Positions 34,221 through 43,139 of a stretch of DNA of 64,000 nucleotides are shown here, piece by piece. The notes below the pieces were generated by a model that was not told the origin of the DNA, did no database searches, and saw only the letters and a list, made by a program, of their open reading frames with translations. A program made the position numbers and the translations under genes. Numbering within the stretch: the stretch's first letter is position 1; each line of letters begins with the position of its first letter. The stretch comes from CAIKZZ01 sp035524495 (GTDB taxonomy: Bacteria > Pseudomonadota > Gammaproteobacteria > Steroidobacterales > Steroidobacteraceae): the NCBI GenBank assembly GCA_035524495.1, contig DATKOR010000078.1:28213-92212 (forward strand), written 5' to 3'.

Positions 34221-34628
34221 ATGATCGCGCTGCCCGCCCGCGTGCTGGCGCTCGCCGGCGCAATTGCGCTGGCCGGTTGCGGCGGCGGTTCGGAGCCACC
34301 GAGCCCGGGCGCGCGCCTCTACATCAACAACTGCCTGGCGTGCCATCAACGCGGCGGCGACGGTGTTCCGGGCGTACAGCCGCCGCTGCACGGGACCCCG
34401 GTGCCGGTCGGCGATCCGGGCGAGCTCCTGCGGTGGGTGATGTACGGCGAGCGCCCATCGACGCTGCCGCGCGGGGCCTACAGCGGCGTGATGCCGCAGT
34501 TCGGGTACTTGAGCGACGGCGACCTCGCGACGCTGCTCAGCTACGTGCGTTCGAGCTTCGGCAACACCGCCCCGCCCGTCACGCCGGCGATGGTCGCCGC
34601 GGTGCGCGCCGCGCACCGCGGCGGCTGA
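34221..34628 (+). CDS. Lipoprotein c-type cytochrome
   Basis: 135 residues. A signal with lipobox LAGCG (Cys about 20) is followed by heme motif CLACH (CxxCH) and an axial methionine in GVMPQF. One heme, so a small electron carrier anchored in the membrane. A conserved pairing with the following phosphatase gene is not known to me. Start ATG is 24 bases after the DUF882 gene. Confidence 0.9.
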   Translation: MIALPARVLALAGAIALAGCGGGSEPPSPGARLYINNCLACHQRGGDGVPGVQPPLHGTPVPVGDPGELLRWVMYGERPSTLPRGAYSGVMPQFGYLSDGDLATLLSYVRSSFGNTAPPVTPAMVAAVRAAHRGG

Positions 34629-34635
34629 GCCTGCC

Positions 34636-35328
34636 GTGCGGGTCGAGTTCCTCGACTTCGTCAGCGGCGCCCGCGCCGCGCGCGGCAGCGTCGTCGTCAT
34701 CGACGTGTTCCGCGCGTTCTCGACGGCCTGCTACGCCGCGGCCGGCGGCGCGCGGCTCGTGCCGGTCGCCGACATTGACGTCGCGCGCGCGCTTGGCGCG
34801 CGCCACCCCGACTGGCTGCTCGCCGGCGAGCGCGGCGGCCGCGATCTGCCCGGCTTTCACTTCGGCAACTCGCCGACCCGGATCGCGGCGGCCGCGCTCG
34901 GCGGGCGCACGCTCGTGCACACGACGCACGCCGGCACCCAGGGCCTGACGCAGGCCGAGGCCGCCGACGAGGTGCTGACCGGGAGCCTGGTCAACGCGGC
35001 CGCGATCGTGCGCTACCTCAAGCGCCGGGCGCCGGCCGTCGTCTCGATCGTGCGCATGGGCCACGAGGCGCGCACGCGCTGCGTCGAGGACGACCTGTGC
35101 GCCGAGCTCCTCGGCGCGCGCCTCGCCGGCGAGCGCTACGATACGAGCGGCATTGGCGCGCGGCTGCGCGCCTCGCCCGCGGCCGCCAAGTTCTTCGACC
35201 CCGCCGCCACCTGGGCTCCGGAAGGGGATTTCGCGCTGTGCGCGGCGCTCGACCGGTTCGACTTCGTGCTCAGGCTCGGCACGGCGGACCACGAGGGCGT
35301 GCGCGCGCTCGAGCGCGTCGAGGTCTGA
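34636..35328 (+). CDS. 2-phosphosulfolactate phosphatase (ComB) family
   Basis: 230 residues from a GTG start 7 bases after the cytochrome stop. Family motifs: VVVIDVFRAFSTACYA near the start, LAGERGGRDLPGFHFGNSP, and HTTHAGTQGL. ComB hydrolyses 2-phosphosulfolactate in coenzyme M biosynthesis; bacterial homologues without other CoM genes are common and have an unknown role. No other com genes are nearby, so the true substrate is open. Confidence 0.85.
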   Translation: MRVEFLDFVSGARAARGSVVVIDVFRAFSTACYAAAGGARLVPVADIDVARALGARHPDWLLAGERGGRDLPGFHFGNSPTRIAAAALGGRTLVHTTHAGTQGLTQAEAADEVLTGSLVNAAAIVRYLKRRAPAVVSIVRMGHEARTRCVEDDLCAELLGARLAGERYDTSGIGARLRASPAAAKFFDPAATWAPEGDFALCAALDRFDFVLRLGTADHEGVRALERVEV

Positions 35329-35351
35329 TCGACTGTCACGGAGGGGATGCG

Positions 35352-35699
35352 ATGCCGGTGCTCGCCCGAACCATCGTGCTCTTGACGCTGTCGAACGTGT
35401 TCATGACGTTCGCCTGGTACGCGCACTTGAAGACCCTCAGAAGTCGCGCGTGGTGGATTGCGGCGCTGGTGTCGTGGGGGATCGCGTTGTTCGAGTACCT
35501 GCTGCAGGTGCCCGCGAACCGCATCGGCTACACGGTGCTGAGCGTGCCGCAGCTCAAGATCCTCCAGGAGGTCATCACGCTCGCGGTGTTCGTGCCGTTC
35601 GTGCTGCTGTACCTGCGCCAGGGGCTCAAGCTCGACTACCTGTGGGCGTCGTTCTGCATGCTGGGTGCCGTCTATTTCATGTTCCGGAGCCAGGGATGA
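35352..35699 (+). CDS. DMT-superfamily membrane protein DUF486
   Basis: 115 residues, ATG with GAGGGG upstream. Four hydrophobic helices; FMTFAWYAHLK and the SWGIALFEYLLQVPANRIGY segment are typical of DUF486, a small-multidrug-resistance-sized family without known function. Its TGA overlaps the ATG of the next gene (35696). Confidence 0.88.
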   Translation: MPVLARTIVLLTLSNVFMTFAWYAHLKTLRSRAWWIAALVSWGIALFEYLLQVPANRIGYTVLSVPQLKILQEVITLAVFVPFVLLYLRQGLKLDYLWASFCMLGAVYFMFRSQG

Positions 35700-36154
35700 G
35701 CGCCGGGTCGACGGCGATACACCGACGCGTCGCGGCCCTCAGGCGCGGCGCGGAGCCGACGGCGATCGCGCGCCTCGCGAGCGGCTGGGTCGTGCTCGGC
35801 GATCCGCAGGTGATCGCGGGCTACTGCCTGCTGCTGCCGGACCCCGTGGTGCCGGACCTGAACGCGCTCACAGGTCCCGCGCGCGCGGCGTTCCTCGCGG
35901 ACATGGCCGCGGTCGGGGACCTGCTTTTGAAGGAGATGGGCGCGCTCAGGATCAACTACGCGATTTACGGCAACCTCGAACCCGCACTGCACGCGCACCT
36001 GTTCCCGCGACGCGCCGACGAGCCACAGGCCCTGGCGACGGCACAGCCCTGGGCCTGGGACTGGTCGGCGGCGGCGCGCTTCAGCCCGGCGATCCACGGC
36101 GCGCTGCTCGCGCGCCTGCGGGGCGCCGCTCAGGCGCTGCCGGGCAGGCGCTAG
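35696..36154 (+). CDS. HIT-like protein
   Basis: 152 residues, ATGA overlap with the DUF486 gene. The motif HAHLFPR resembles the HxHxxP of histidine-triad nucleotide hydrolases, near GNLEPALHAHL. Conserved GALRINYAIYGN precedes it. A degenerate histidine triad is possible: only two His of the usual triad are clear. Its TAG stop shares CTAG with the convergent thioredoxin-domain gene. Confidence 0.75.
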   Translation: MSAGSTAIHRRVAALRRGAEPTAIARLASGWVVLGDPQVIAGYCLLLPDPVVPDLNALTGPARAAFLADMAAVGDLLLKEMGALRINYAIYGNLEPALHAHLFPRRADEPQALATAQPWAWDWSAAARFSPAIHGALLARLRGAAQALPGRR

Positions 36155-38241
36155 GACGCACGGATGCCGTCGCGCAACCGGCGCACCAGCGCCGGCAGCG
36201 ACGAGAGCGGTGCCTCGCAGACCGTTCCCTTGCACAGGTACGCGAGCCCGCCCGGCGCCGCGGGCTTGGTCGCGAGTGCCGCGGGGAGGTCCGCGGCGCT
36301 CTCGGGGATCGCGAGCAGCAGCCGCCCGGGCGCGTAGAGCCGCGAGAGCTCGCGGTGCCAGCCCGCGATCACGGCCTCGGGGCCCCGCAGCACGACGATT
36401 TCGGTCGGCTCGAGCTGTTCCTCGAGCGCATCGAGGAGCGAGGCGTGGGCGGGTGGGTATCGATCCAGCGCGCTCCAGGCGGCCCTGAGCGTCGCCTCCG
36501 CCGCGGCGAGGTAGCGCGGCTCGCCGAGCAGATAGCCGAGACGACCGAAGAGCCGCGCCGCGACGCCGTTGCCGGCCGGCAGCGCCTCGTCGGCGAAGGA
36601 CTTCGAGCGGTGGATCAGCGCCTCGGCGTCGTCGGCCGTGAACCAGAAGCCTCCCGCCGGGTCGGCGAAATGCGCGAGCGCCGCGTCCGCGAGCGCGACC
36701 GCGAACTCGAGGTCCGAGCTGCGCCAGCGTGTCGCGAGCAGCTCGAGCAGCGCCTCGGCTAGGAACACGTAGTCATCGAGGTAGGCGGCGAGGCGCGAGC
36801 GGCCGTCCTTGTGGGTCGCGAACAGCCGCCCGTCGCGCCACATCTGCGACTTGAGGAAGTCGACCGCGCGTGTCGCGGCGACCGCGAGCTCGGGCCGCTC
36901 GAGTGCCCGGGCCGCGATCGCGAGCCCGCGGATCATCAGGCCGTTCCACGCGACCAGGACCTTGTCGTCGCGGCCCGGGCGCACCCGCTGCGCGCGCGCG
37001 CTGGCGAGCTTCGCGAGGGCTGACGCGAGCCGCGCCTGTGCGACCGGGACCTCGAGGCCGGCCGCGGCAGCGACGTCGGCGACGCTTCGATAGGCGTGCA
37101 GGTGCCAGTGGCGCTGCTCGAAGTTCGCGTCGCGATCGAGCCCGAAGCGCGGCGCGAGCACCGCGTACTCCTCGGCCGTCACCAGCGCCTCGACCTCCGT
37201 GCGGTCCCAGACGTAGTAGCGGCCTTCCTCGCCCTCGGAGTCCGCATCGAGGCTCGAGTAGAAGCCGCCGGAAGGCGACTGCATCTCGGCGCGCACCCAG
37301 TCCGCGGTGCCGTTGGCGGCGTCCCGGTAGAGCGCATCGCCGGTCGCGACGGCCGCCTGGGCGTAGAGCGCGAGCAGCGGCCCATTGTCGTAGAGCATCT
37401 TCTCGAAGTGCGGGATCATCCACCACGCGTCGACGGAGTAGCGCGCGAAGCCCCCGCCGACGTGATCGTAAAGACCGCCCTCGGCCATGCGCGTCAGCGT
37501 CAGCGTCGCCATGTAGAGCGCCTGGAGGTCGGGCGTCGCGCCGAGCTGGCTCGCCGACCAGTGGCGCAGCAGGCGCTCGATGTAGCCGGGGTGCGGGAAC
37601 TTCGGCGCGCCCGTGAACCCGCCGAACTGCGCGTCGAAGTCCGCCTCGAGCATCGCGCGGGCGCGCGCGATGGGTTCGCGTCCGAGCCTGGTCTCGGGCG
37701 CCGGCGCCGCCGGCGCCAGGTCGGCGAAGACCGCCGCGAGCCGGCCGTTCTGCGCGCGGATCTCGGCGCGCTGATCGCGATAGTACGCGGACACGCGCCG
37801 CAGGAGGTCGGCGAACGACGGCATTCCGTAGCGCGCCTCGCGCGGGAAGTAGGTGCCGCCGAAGAACGGCATCTGGTCCTCGGGCGACAGGAACATCGTC
37901 AACGGCCAGCCGCCGCCGCGCTGGGTCAGCACTTGCTGCGCGATCTGGTAGATCCGGTCGATGTCCGGGCGTTCCTCGCGATCGACCTTGATGTTGACGA
38001 AGAGCGCGTTCATCAGTGCCGCCGTCGGCTCGTGCTCGAACGACTCGTGCGCCATGACGTGGCACCAGTGGCAGGCGGAGTAGCCGATCGACAGCAGGAT
38101 CGGCTTGTCCTCGCGCGCGGCGCGCGCGAGTGCCTCCTGCGACCAGGGGTACCAGTCGACCGGGTTCGCCGCGTGCTGCAACAGGTAGGGGCTGGTCTCG
38201 GCCGCGAGTCGGTTGCGCGGGCGGTCGGGCGAGGGGTGCAT
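36151..38241 (-). CDS. YyaL/DUF255 thioredoxin-domain protein
   Basis: 696 residues from ATG at 38241; an open frame continues about 150 codons upstream but overlaps the divergent rlmI gene and has no family similarity. N-terminal RLAAETSPYLLQHAANPVDWYPW and the thioredoxin-like CHWCHV with GGWPLTMFLSPE define the family (spermatogenesis-associated protein 20/YyaL). The remainder is an (alpha/alpha)6-barrel-like domain. Function unknown; some members resemble N-acylglucosamine epimerases. Stop overlaps the HIT-like gene stop at CTAG. Confidence 0.93.
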   Translation of the reverse strand: MHPSPDRPRNRLAAETSPYLLQHAANPVDWYPWSQEALARAAREDKPILLSIGYSACHWCHVMAHESFEHEPTAALMNALFVNIKVDREERPDIDRIYQIAQQVLTQRGGGWPLTMFLSPEDQMPFFGGTYFPREARYGMPSFADLLRRVSAYYRDQRAEIRAQNGRLAAVFADLAPAAPAPETRLGREPIARARAMLEADFDAQFGGFTGAPKFPHPGYIERLLRHWSASQLGATPDLQALYMATLTLTRMAEGGLYDHVGGGFARYSVDAWWMIPHFEKMLYDNGPLLALYAQAAVATGDALYRDAANGTADWVRAEMQSPSGGFYSSLDADSEGEEGRYYVWDRTEVEALVTAEEYAVLAPRFGLDRDANFEQRHWHLHAYRSVADVAAAAGLEVPVAQARLASALAKLASARAQRVRPGRDDKVLVAWNGLMIRGLAIAARALERPELAVAATRAVDFLKSQMWRDGRLFATHKDGRSRLAAYLDDYVFLAEALLELLATRWRSSDLEFAVALADAALAHFADPAGGFWFTADDAEALIHRSKSFADEALPAGNGVAARLFGRLGYLLGEPRYLAAAEATLRAAWSALDRYPPAHASLLDALEEQLEPTEIVVLRGPEAVIAGWHRELSRLYAPGRLLLAIPESAADLPAALATKPAAPGGLAYLCKGTVCEAPLSSLPALVRRLRDGIRAS

Positions 38242-38322
38242 CGGGAGCGTTCCGGGCGGGCGCGTCGGATAGAATGCCGACCCCGCGACTATACGCGCGC
38301 GCGCTGGCAGGCCGAAGTGCCG

Positions 38323-39558
38323 ATGAACGACGAACCCGGACTCGAAGTCGATGCGCCCGCGGCGCCCGCGGCCGACGTCCCGGTGCTGCGCCTGAAGCGC
38401 CACGAGGAACGGCGCATCGCGGCCGGGCACCTGTGGGTGTTCTCGAACGAGGTCGACACGGCGGCGACGCCGCTGACTGCGCTCGCCGCCGGCGAGATCG
38501 TCGCAGTGCTGTCCGATCGTGACCGCTTCCTCGGCTACGCCTACGTGAACCCGCATTCGCTGATCGCGGCCCGGATCCTGAGCCGCGAGCGGGGCTTTGC
38601 GCCGGGTCCCGGGCTCCTCGTGCACCGGCTCAGGGTCGCGCTCGCGCTGCGCGAACGGCTGAGCGATGAGCCCTACTACCGGCTGGTGCACGGCGAATCC
38701 GACCTCCTGCCGGGCCTCGTTGTCGACCGCTACGGCGACCTGCTCGTCGTGCAGATCGGCACCGCCGGCATGGAGGCCCAGAAGGACGCGATCGTTGCCG
38801 CGCTCGACAAGGTCGTGCGTCCGCAGACCATCGTGTTCAAGAACGACTCCGGCGCGCGCGAGCTCGAGGGGCTGCCGAAGTACGTCGAGGCGGCACGCGG
38901 CGAGCTGCCGGCGAGTGTGAAGGTCGTCGAGGCGGCGCTCGACTTCGAGGCGCCGCTCGCGAGCGGGCAGAAGACGGGCTGGTTCTACGACCAGGCCGAG
39001 AACCGGCGCCAGTTCCTGCCGCGGCTGCGCGGCGCGACGCGCGTGCTGGACGTCTTTTCCTACGTCGGGGCCTGGGCGGTCCCGGCGGCGCGCGACGGGG
39101 CGCAGGTGACCTGCGTCGACGCCTCAGGCGCGGCGCTCGAAGCGGCGGTGGCCAACGCCAGGCGCAACGGCGTCGAGCTCGCCACGATCAAGGCCGATGC
39201 GTTCGCGGCGCTCGAGGAGCTGCACGCGGCGCGCGAGCGCTTCGACGTCGTGATCGTCGACCCGCCGGCGTTCATCAAGCGGCGCAAGGACGCCGCCAAG
39301 GGCGAGGCGGCCTACCGAAGGCTCAATCAGCTCGCGATGCAGCTCCTGCCGCGCGACGGCCTCCTGGTATCGTGCTCGTGCTCCTACCACCTCGCGCCCG
39401 AGGCGCTCACCGATGCGCTGCAGAAGGCGGGCCGCCACCTGGGACGCTTCGTGCAGGTGCTCGCGAGCGGCGGCCAGGCGCCCGACCATCCGGTCCACCC
39501 GGCGATTCCCGAGACGCGTTACCTGAAGGCGTTCCTGTGCCGCGTCACGCACGACTGA
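38323..39558 (+). CDS. rlmI: 23S rRNA m5C methyltransferase, RlmI family
   Basis: 411 residues from ATG at 38323. The N-terminal PUA domain has LKRHEERRIAAGHLWVFSNEVD; then SAM-binding LDVFSYVGAWAVPAARDGA, the catalytic motif VDPPAFIKRRKD and SCSCSYH with the nucleophilic cysteines. Typical RlmI size (about 400). It methylates C1962 of 23S rRNA in E. coli. Divergent from the YyaL-like gene with 81 bases between starts. Confidence 0.92.
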   Translation: MNDEPGLEVDAPAAPAADVPVLRLKRHEERRIAAGHLWVFSNEVDTAATPLTALAAGEIVAVLSDRDRFLGYAYVNPHSLIAARILSRERGFAPGPGLLVHRLRVALALRERLSDEPYYRLVHGESDLLPGLVVDRYGDLLVVQIGTAGMEAQKDAIVAALDKVVRPQTIVFKNDSGARELEGLPKYVEAARGELPASVKVVEAALDFEAPLASGQKTGWFYDQAENRRQFLPRLRGATRVLDVFSYVGAWAVPAARDGAQVTCVDASGAALEAAVANARRNGVELATIKADAFAALEELHAARERFDVVIVDPPAFIKRRKDAAKGEAAYRRLNQLAMQLLPRDGLLVSCSCSYHLAPEALTDALQKAGRHLGRFVQVLASGGQAPDHPVHPAIPETRYLKAFLCRVTHD

Positions 39559-39567
39559 GCGGGCGCC

Positions 39568-40323
39568 GTGGACGCTGACCTCGCGTTCCGGGCGCTCGCC
39601 CGCGCGCTGGTGCTGCCGCCCGGCGGGCCGCTGCTGCTCGGCGTGCTCGGCCTCGCGCTGCTCAGGCGCTGGCCGCGGACCGCGCGGCTGTGCATCGCGA
39701 CCGCGATCGCGGTGCTCCTCCTGCTGTCGCTGCCGGTCGTCAGCGACGTGCTGACGCTCGCGGTCGAGGAGTACCCGCCGCTCGGCGCCTCGCAGCCGGT
39801 ACCGGTCGGCGCGATCGTCGTGCTCGGCGGGGGCATGCGGCACAACGCCGCGGACCCGTCGGGCGCGGCGCTGCTGCCCGCCGGCCTCGAGCGCCTCGCC
39901 GGCGGCGCGGTGCTCGCGCGGCGCACGGGCCTGCCGCTCGTGCTCTCGGGCGGGCGCGTCGAGCCGGGTCCGGCCGAGGCCGAGGTGATGCAGGCCACCT
40001 TGAAGCGCGACTTCGGCCTCGAGGCGCGCTTCCTCGAGACCCGCTCGCGCACCACGCGCGAGAATGCGCGCGAGACCGCGGCGCTGCTCGCGCCGGCGTG
40101 GATCAAGAACGTCGTGCTCGTGACCTCGGCCGTGCACATGCGCCGCGCGGTCGCCGAGTTCGAGGCGGCGGGGATCACGGTGATCCCGGCGCCGGTAGGG
40201 GGCACGATCGCGGTCGGGCGGGGCCTCGGCGCCTGGTTGCCGAAGGCCTCGGCGCTCGCGCGCAGCACCGAGGCGCTCTACGAGCTCCTCGGCGAGCTCG
40301 TGGCGCGCATCGATCGCGGCTGA
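39568..40323 (+). CDS. YdcF/DUF218 membrane protein (ElyC/SanA-like)
   Basis: 251 residues, GTG start at 39568, 9 bases after rlmI. Two N-terminal membrane segments, then the DUF218 domain with AIVVLGGGMRHN, LPLVLSGGRVEPG, LETRSRTTRENA and VVLVTSAVHMRRA. ElyC/YdcF relatives act in envelope lipid-carrier metabolism or have unknown roles. The family name is secure, the function is not. Confidence 0.88.
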   Translation: MDADLAFRALARALVLPPGGPLLLGVLGLALLRRWPRTARLCIATAIAVLLLLSLPVVSDVLTLAVEEYPPLGASQPVPVGAIVVLGGGMRHNAADPSGAALLPAGLERLAGGAVLARRTGLPLVLSGGRVEPGPAEAEVMQATLKRDFGLEARFLETRSRTTRENARETAALLAPAWIKNVVLVTSAVHMRRAVAEFEAAGITVIPAPVGGTIAVGRGLGAWLPKASALARSTEALYELLGELVARIDRG

Positions 40324-40351
40324 GGGGCGCGGATTTCGCTAAACTCGCGCG

Positions 40352-41194
40352 ATGCTGAACTACCCCGCGTTCGATCCGATCGCGCTCAAGATCGGGCCGG
40401 TGACGCTGCCCTGGCTCGGCGCGGTCACGCTGAAGCTCCGCTGGTACGGGATCATGTACGTGGTCGGGTTCCTGGCCGCGTGGGCGATCGCACGCCAGCG
40501 CGCGCGCCGCCCGGGCTCCACGTGGACGACGATCGACGTCGACGATTTCCTGTTCTTCACGGTCTTCGGCGTCATCATCGGCGGGCGCCTCGGCTGGCTG
40601 CTGTTCTACGGCCACGACGCGCTCGCGAGCGATCCGAGCTACTGGTACAAGATCTGGGAAGGGGGCATGAGCTTTCACGGCGGCCTCGTCGGCGTCATCG
40701 TCGCGCTCGCGATCTTCGCCGTGCGCCGCGGGCGCCGCATCGTCGACGTCTGGGACTTCGCGACGCCGCTGCCGGCGATCGGCTTCGGCGCCGGGCGGAT
40801 CGGCAACTTCATCAACGGCGAGCTGTGGGGCAAGCCGACCGACCTGCCGTGGGGGTTCGCGGTCCGCCAGCCGGACGGCACGGTCGTCGGGCTGCACGCC
40901 TCGCAGCTCTACGAGGCGGGGCTCGAGGGCGGGCTCCTGTTCCTGATCATGTGGTGGTTCACCTCGAGCCCGCGACCGCGGTGGGCGCCGTCGGGACTGT
41001 TCCTCGTCAGCTACTCGAGCTGCAGGATCCTGGTCGAGTTCGTGCGCGTGCCCGACGTGCAGCTCGGCTATCTCGCCGGCGGCTGGCTGACGATGGGCAT
41101 CGTGCTGTCGCTGCCGATGCTGGTCGCCGGGATTGCGATGCTGGTCTACGCCTATCGCAGGCGCGAGCCCTCCGGAAACTACCAGGCGGCCTGA
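40352..41194 (+). CDS. lgt: Prolipoprotein diacylglyceryl transferase
   Basis: 280 residues with several membrane helices. The Lgt signature GRIGNFINGELWGKPTDLPWG is complete and the active-site His is in GGMSFHGGLVGV. It adds diacylglyceryl to lipoprotein cysteines, including those on the lipoprotein cytochrome here. Start ATG at 40352; thyA follows after 5 bases, the same arrangement as in many Gammaproteobacteria. Confidence 0.97.
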   Translation: MLNYPAFDPIALKIGPVTLPWLGAVTLKLRWYGIMYVVGFLAAWAIARQRARRPGSTWTTIDVDDFLFFTVFGVIIGGRLGWLLFYGHDALASDPSYWYKIWEGGMSFHGGLVGVIVALAIFAVRRGRRIVDVWDFATPLPAIGFGAGRIGNFINGELWGKPTDLPWGFAVRQPDGTVVGLHASQLYEAGLEGGLLFLIMWWFTSSPRPRWAPSGLFLVSYSSCRILVEFVRVPDVQLGYLAGGWLTMGIVLSLPMLVAGIAMLVYAYRRREPSGNYQAA

Positions 41195-41199
41195 GCCCG

Positions 41200-41994
41200 A
41201 TGCGGCAGTACCTCGACCTGCTGCGCCACGTGCGCGACAACGGCGCCCGCAAGGAGGACCGCACCGGGACCGGGACGCTCGCGGTCTTCGGCGCGCAGCT
41301 GCGCTTCGACCTCGCGGCGGGCTTCCCGGTCGTGACGACCAAGAAGCTGCACCTGAAGAGCATCGTCCACGAGCTGCTCTGGTTCCTGCGCGGCGAGACC
41401 AACGTCCGCTCGCTGCGCGAGCAGGGCGTCACGATCTGGGACGAATGGGCCGACGAGAACGGCGAGCTCGGGCCGGTGTACGGCAAGCAGTGGCGCGACT
41501 GGGTCGCGGCGGACGGGCGCCACATCGACCAGATGGCGGCCGCGGTCGCGACGCTGCGCAAGAACCCGGACTCGCGGCGCATCATCGTCAGTGCCTGGAA
41601 CGTCGGCGAGCTCGAGCGCATGGCGCTCCTGCCTTGCCATGCGTTCTTCCAGTTCTTCGTGGCCGGCGGCCGGCTCAGCTGCCAGCTCTATCAGCGCAGC
41701 GCCGACCTCTTCCTCGGCGTGCCGTTCAACATCGCCTCCTACGCACTGCTGACGCACATGGTCGCGCAGCAGTGCGACTTCGAGGTCGGCGACTTCGTCT
41801 GGACCGGCGGCGACTGCCACCTGTACCTCAACCACCTCGAGCAGGTCGAGCTGCAGCTCGCGCGCGAGCCGCTGCCACTGCCGCGGCTCGAGATCCGCCG
41901 CCGCCCGCCGACGCTGTTCGAATACGTCTACGAGGACTTCGCGGTCCTCGACTACCGCCACCACGCGCCGATCAAGGCGCCGGTGGCCGTCTGA
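41200..41994 (+). CDS. thyA: Thymidylate synthase
   Basis: 264 residues, the same as E. coli ThyA. Motifs: KEDRTGTGT, active-site LPCHAFFQFFV (the nucleophilic Cys), QRSADLFLGVPFNIASYALL. Makes dTMP from dUMP using methylene-THF. Immediately downstream of lgt. The methylene-THF link to the gcv operon is indirect. Confidence 0.98.
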   Translation: MRQYLDLLRHVRDNGARKEDRTGTGTLAVFGAQLRFDLAAGFPVVTTKKLHLKSIVHELLWFLRGETNVRSLREQGVTIWDEWADENGELGPVYGKQWRDWVAADGRHIDQMAAAVATLRKNPDSRRIIVSAWNVGELERMALLPCHAFFQFFVAGGRLSCQLYQRSADLFLGVPFNIASYALLTHMVAQQCDFEVGDFVWTGGDCHLYLNHLEQVELQLAREPLPLPRLEIRRRPPTLFEYVYEDFAVLDYRHHAPIKAPVAV

Positions 41995-42017
41995 ACCCGA
42001 ACTTGCAGAGGCCCCAG

Positions 42018-42530
42018 ATGAGCCCGTCGAGAGCCGCCCCGCCGTTTCGCGTCCTGCAGTCATCGATCCACGGCAGCGGCGTGTTCGCGACGCGGCCGAT
42101 CGCCCGCGGAACGCGCCTCATCGAGTACGTCGGGGAGCGGATCTCGCACGAAGAGGCGGACCGCCGTTACGAGCACAAGGCCGACGACGACAACCATACG
42201 TTCCTGTTCACCGTCGATGCGCACACCGTGATCGACGGCGGCGTCGGCGGCAACGAGTCACGCTACGTCAACCACGGCTGCGATCCGAACTGCGAGACCG
42301 TGGTCGACGACGGGCGCATCTACATCGAGGCGATCCGCGACATCGCCGCGGGCGAGGAGCTCGCCTACGACTACTGCCTCGAGCGCGATGCCGACGACCC
42401 GCCGGACATCGAGGCGGTCTTCAGCTGCCGCTGCGGCGCCGCGCGCTGCCGCGGCACGATGCTGCTGCCGCCGCAGCGCGCGACGCTCCGTCCGCGCCGG
42501 CCGCGGCGACTCGAGCGGCGGCGGGCCTGA
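42018..42530 (+). CDS. SET-domain protein-lysine methyltransferase
   Basis: 170 residues, ATG with AGAGG upstream. SET motifs: HGSGVFATRPIARGTRLIEYVGE, RYVNHGCDPNCE and YDYCLER; a post-SET CRCGAARCRG zinc motif follows. Target protein unknown; bacterial SET proteins can modify ribosomal or other cellular proteins. Its C-terminus is Arg-rich. A 2OG-Fe oxygenase gene starts 6 bases later, so the two are likely expressed together. Confidence 0.9.
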   Translation: MSPSRAAPPFRVLQSSIHGSGVFATRPIARGTRLIEYVGERISHEEADRRYEHKADDDNHTFLFTVDAHTVIDGGVGGNESRYVNHGCDPNCETVVDDGRIYIEAIRDIAAGEELAYDYCLERDADDPPDIEAVFSCRCGAARCRGTMLLPPQRATLRPRRPRRLERRRA

Positions 42531-42536
42531 GCCGCG

Positions 42537-43139
42537 GTGGGCGCGACGCTGATCGAGGCACTCGCCGGGCCTGGCTACGGCATCGACGCGGCTTTCGTCG
42601 ACGCAGCGCTCCTCAGCGCGCTGCGCGCCGCGGTCGCGCGGCGCGAGGCGGCCGGCGGCTTTCGGGCGGCGGCGGTCGGCGCCGGCGGGAACCGCGCGGT
42701 GCGCCCCGACATCCGCGGCGACCGCACCTGCTGGCTCATCGACACCGAGTGCGAAGCGGAGTCGGCGCTCCTCGAGCGCTTCGAGGCGCTGCGCGTCGCG
42801 CTCAATCGCACGCTGATGCTCGGCCTGAGCGACCTCGAGTGCCACTACGCGATCTACGCGCCAGGCAGGCGCTACGCGCGCCACCTCGACCGCTCGCCGC
42901 AGGGCGCCGAGCGCGTCGTGTCGGTGGTGCTGTACCTCAACGAGGACTGGCGCGACGGCGACGGCGGCGAGCTCGTGATCGCGACCGACGGTGGCGAGGT
43001 CCGCGTCACGCCGCAGGGCGGCACGCTCGCCGCCTTCCTCAGCCAGCGCTTCGAGCACGAGGTTCGCGCCGCGCGCCGCGAGCGCATCAGTCTCACCGGC
43101 TGGTTCCGGCGCCGTCCGCCCTCGGGGCTGCCGCTCTAG
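42537..43139 (+). CDS. 2OG-Fe(II) oxygenase (prolyl 4-hydroxylase-like)
   Basis: 200 residues from GTG at 42537. The jelly-roll motif is visible: H-x-D in YARHLDRSP, distal His in RFEHEV, and Arg in RRERISLTGWF. RVVSVVLYLNEDW is typical of the PKHD/P4H fold. Probable protein or small-molecule hydroxylase. Immediately after the SET gene, and convergent with the MocR gene by a CTAG stop overlap. Confidence 0.87.
   Translation: MGATLIEALAGPGYGIDAAFVDAALLSALRAAVARREAAGGFRAAAVGAGGNRAVRPDIRGDRTCWLIDTECEAESALLERFEALRVALNRTLMLGLSDLECHYAIYAPGRRYARHLDRSPQGAERVVSVVLYLNEDWRDGDGGELVIATDGGEVRVTPQGGTLAAFLSQRFEHEVRAARRERISLTGWFRRRPPSGLPL

Noticed and set aside
37096..39558. A single long frame combining the YyaL antisense with RlmI
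   Set aside because: The part before 38323 is antisense to the YyaL-like gene and has no family similarity; RlmI starts at 38323.
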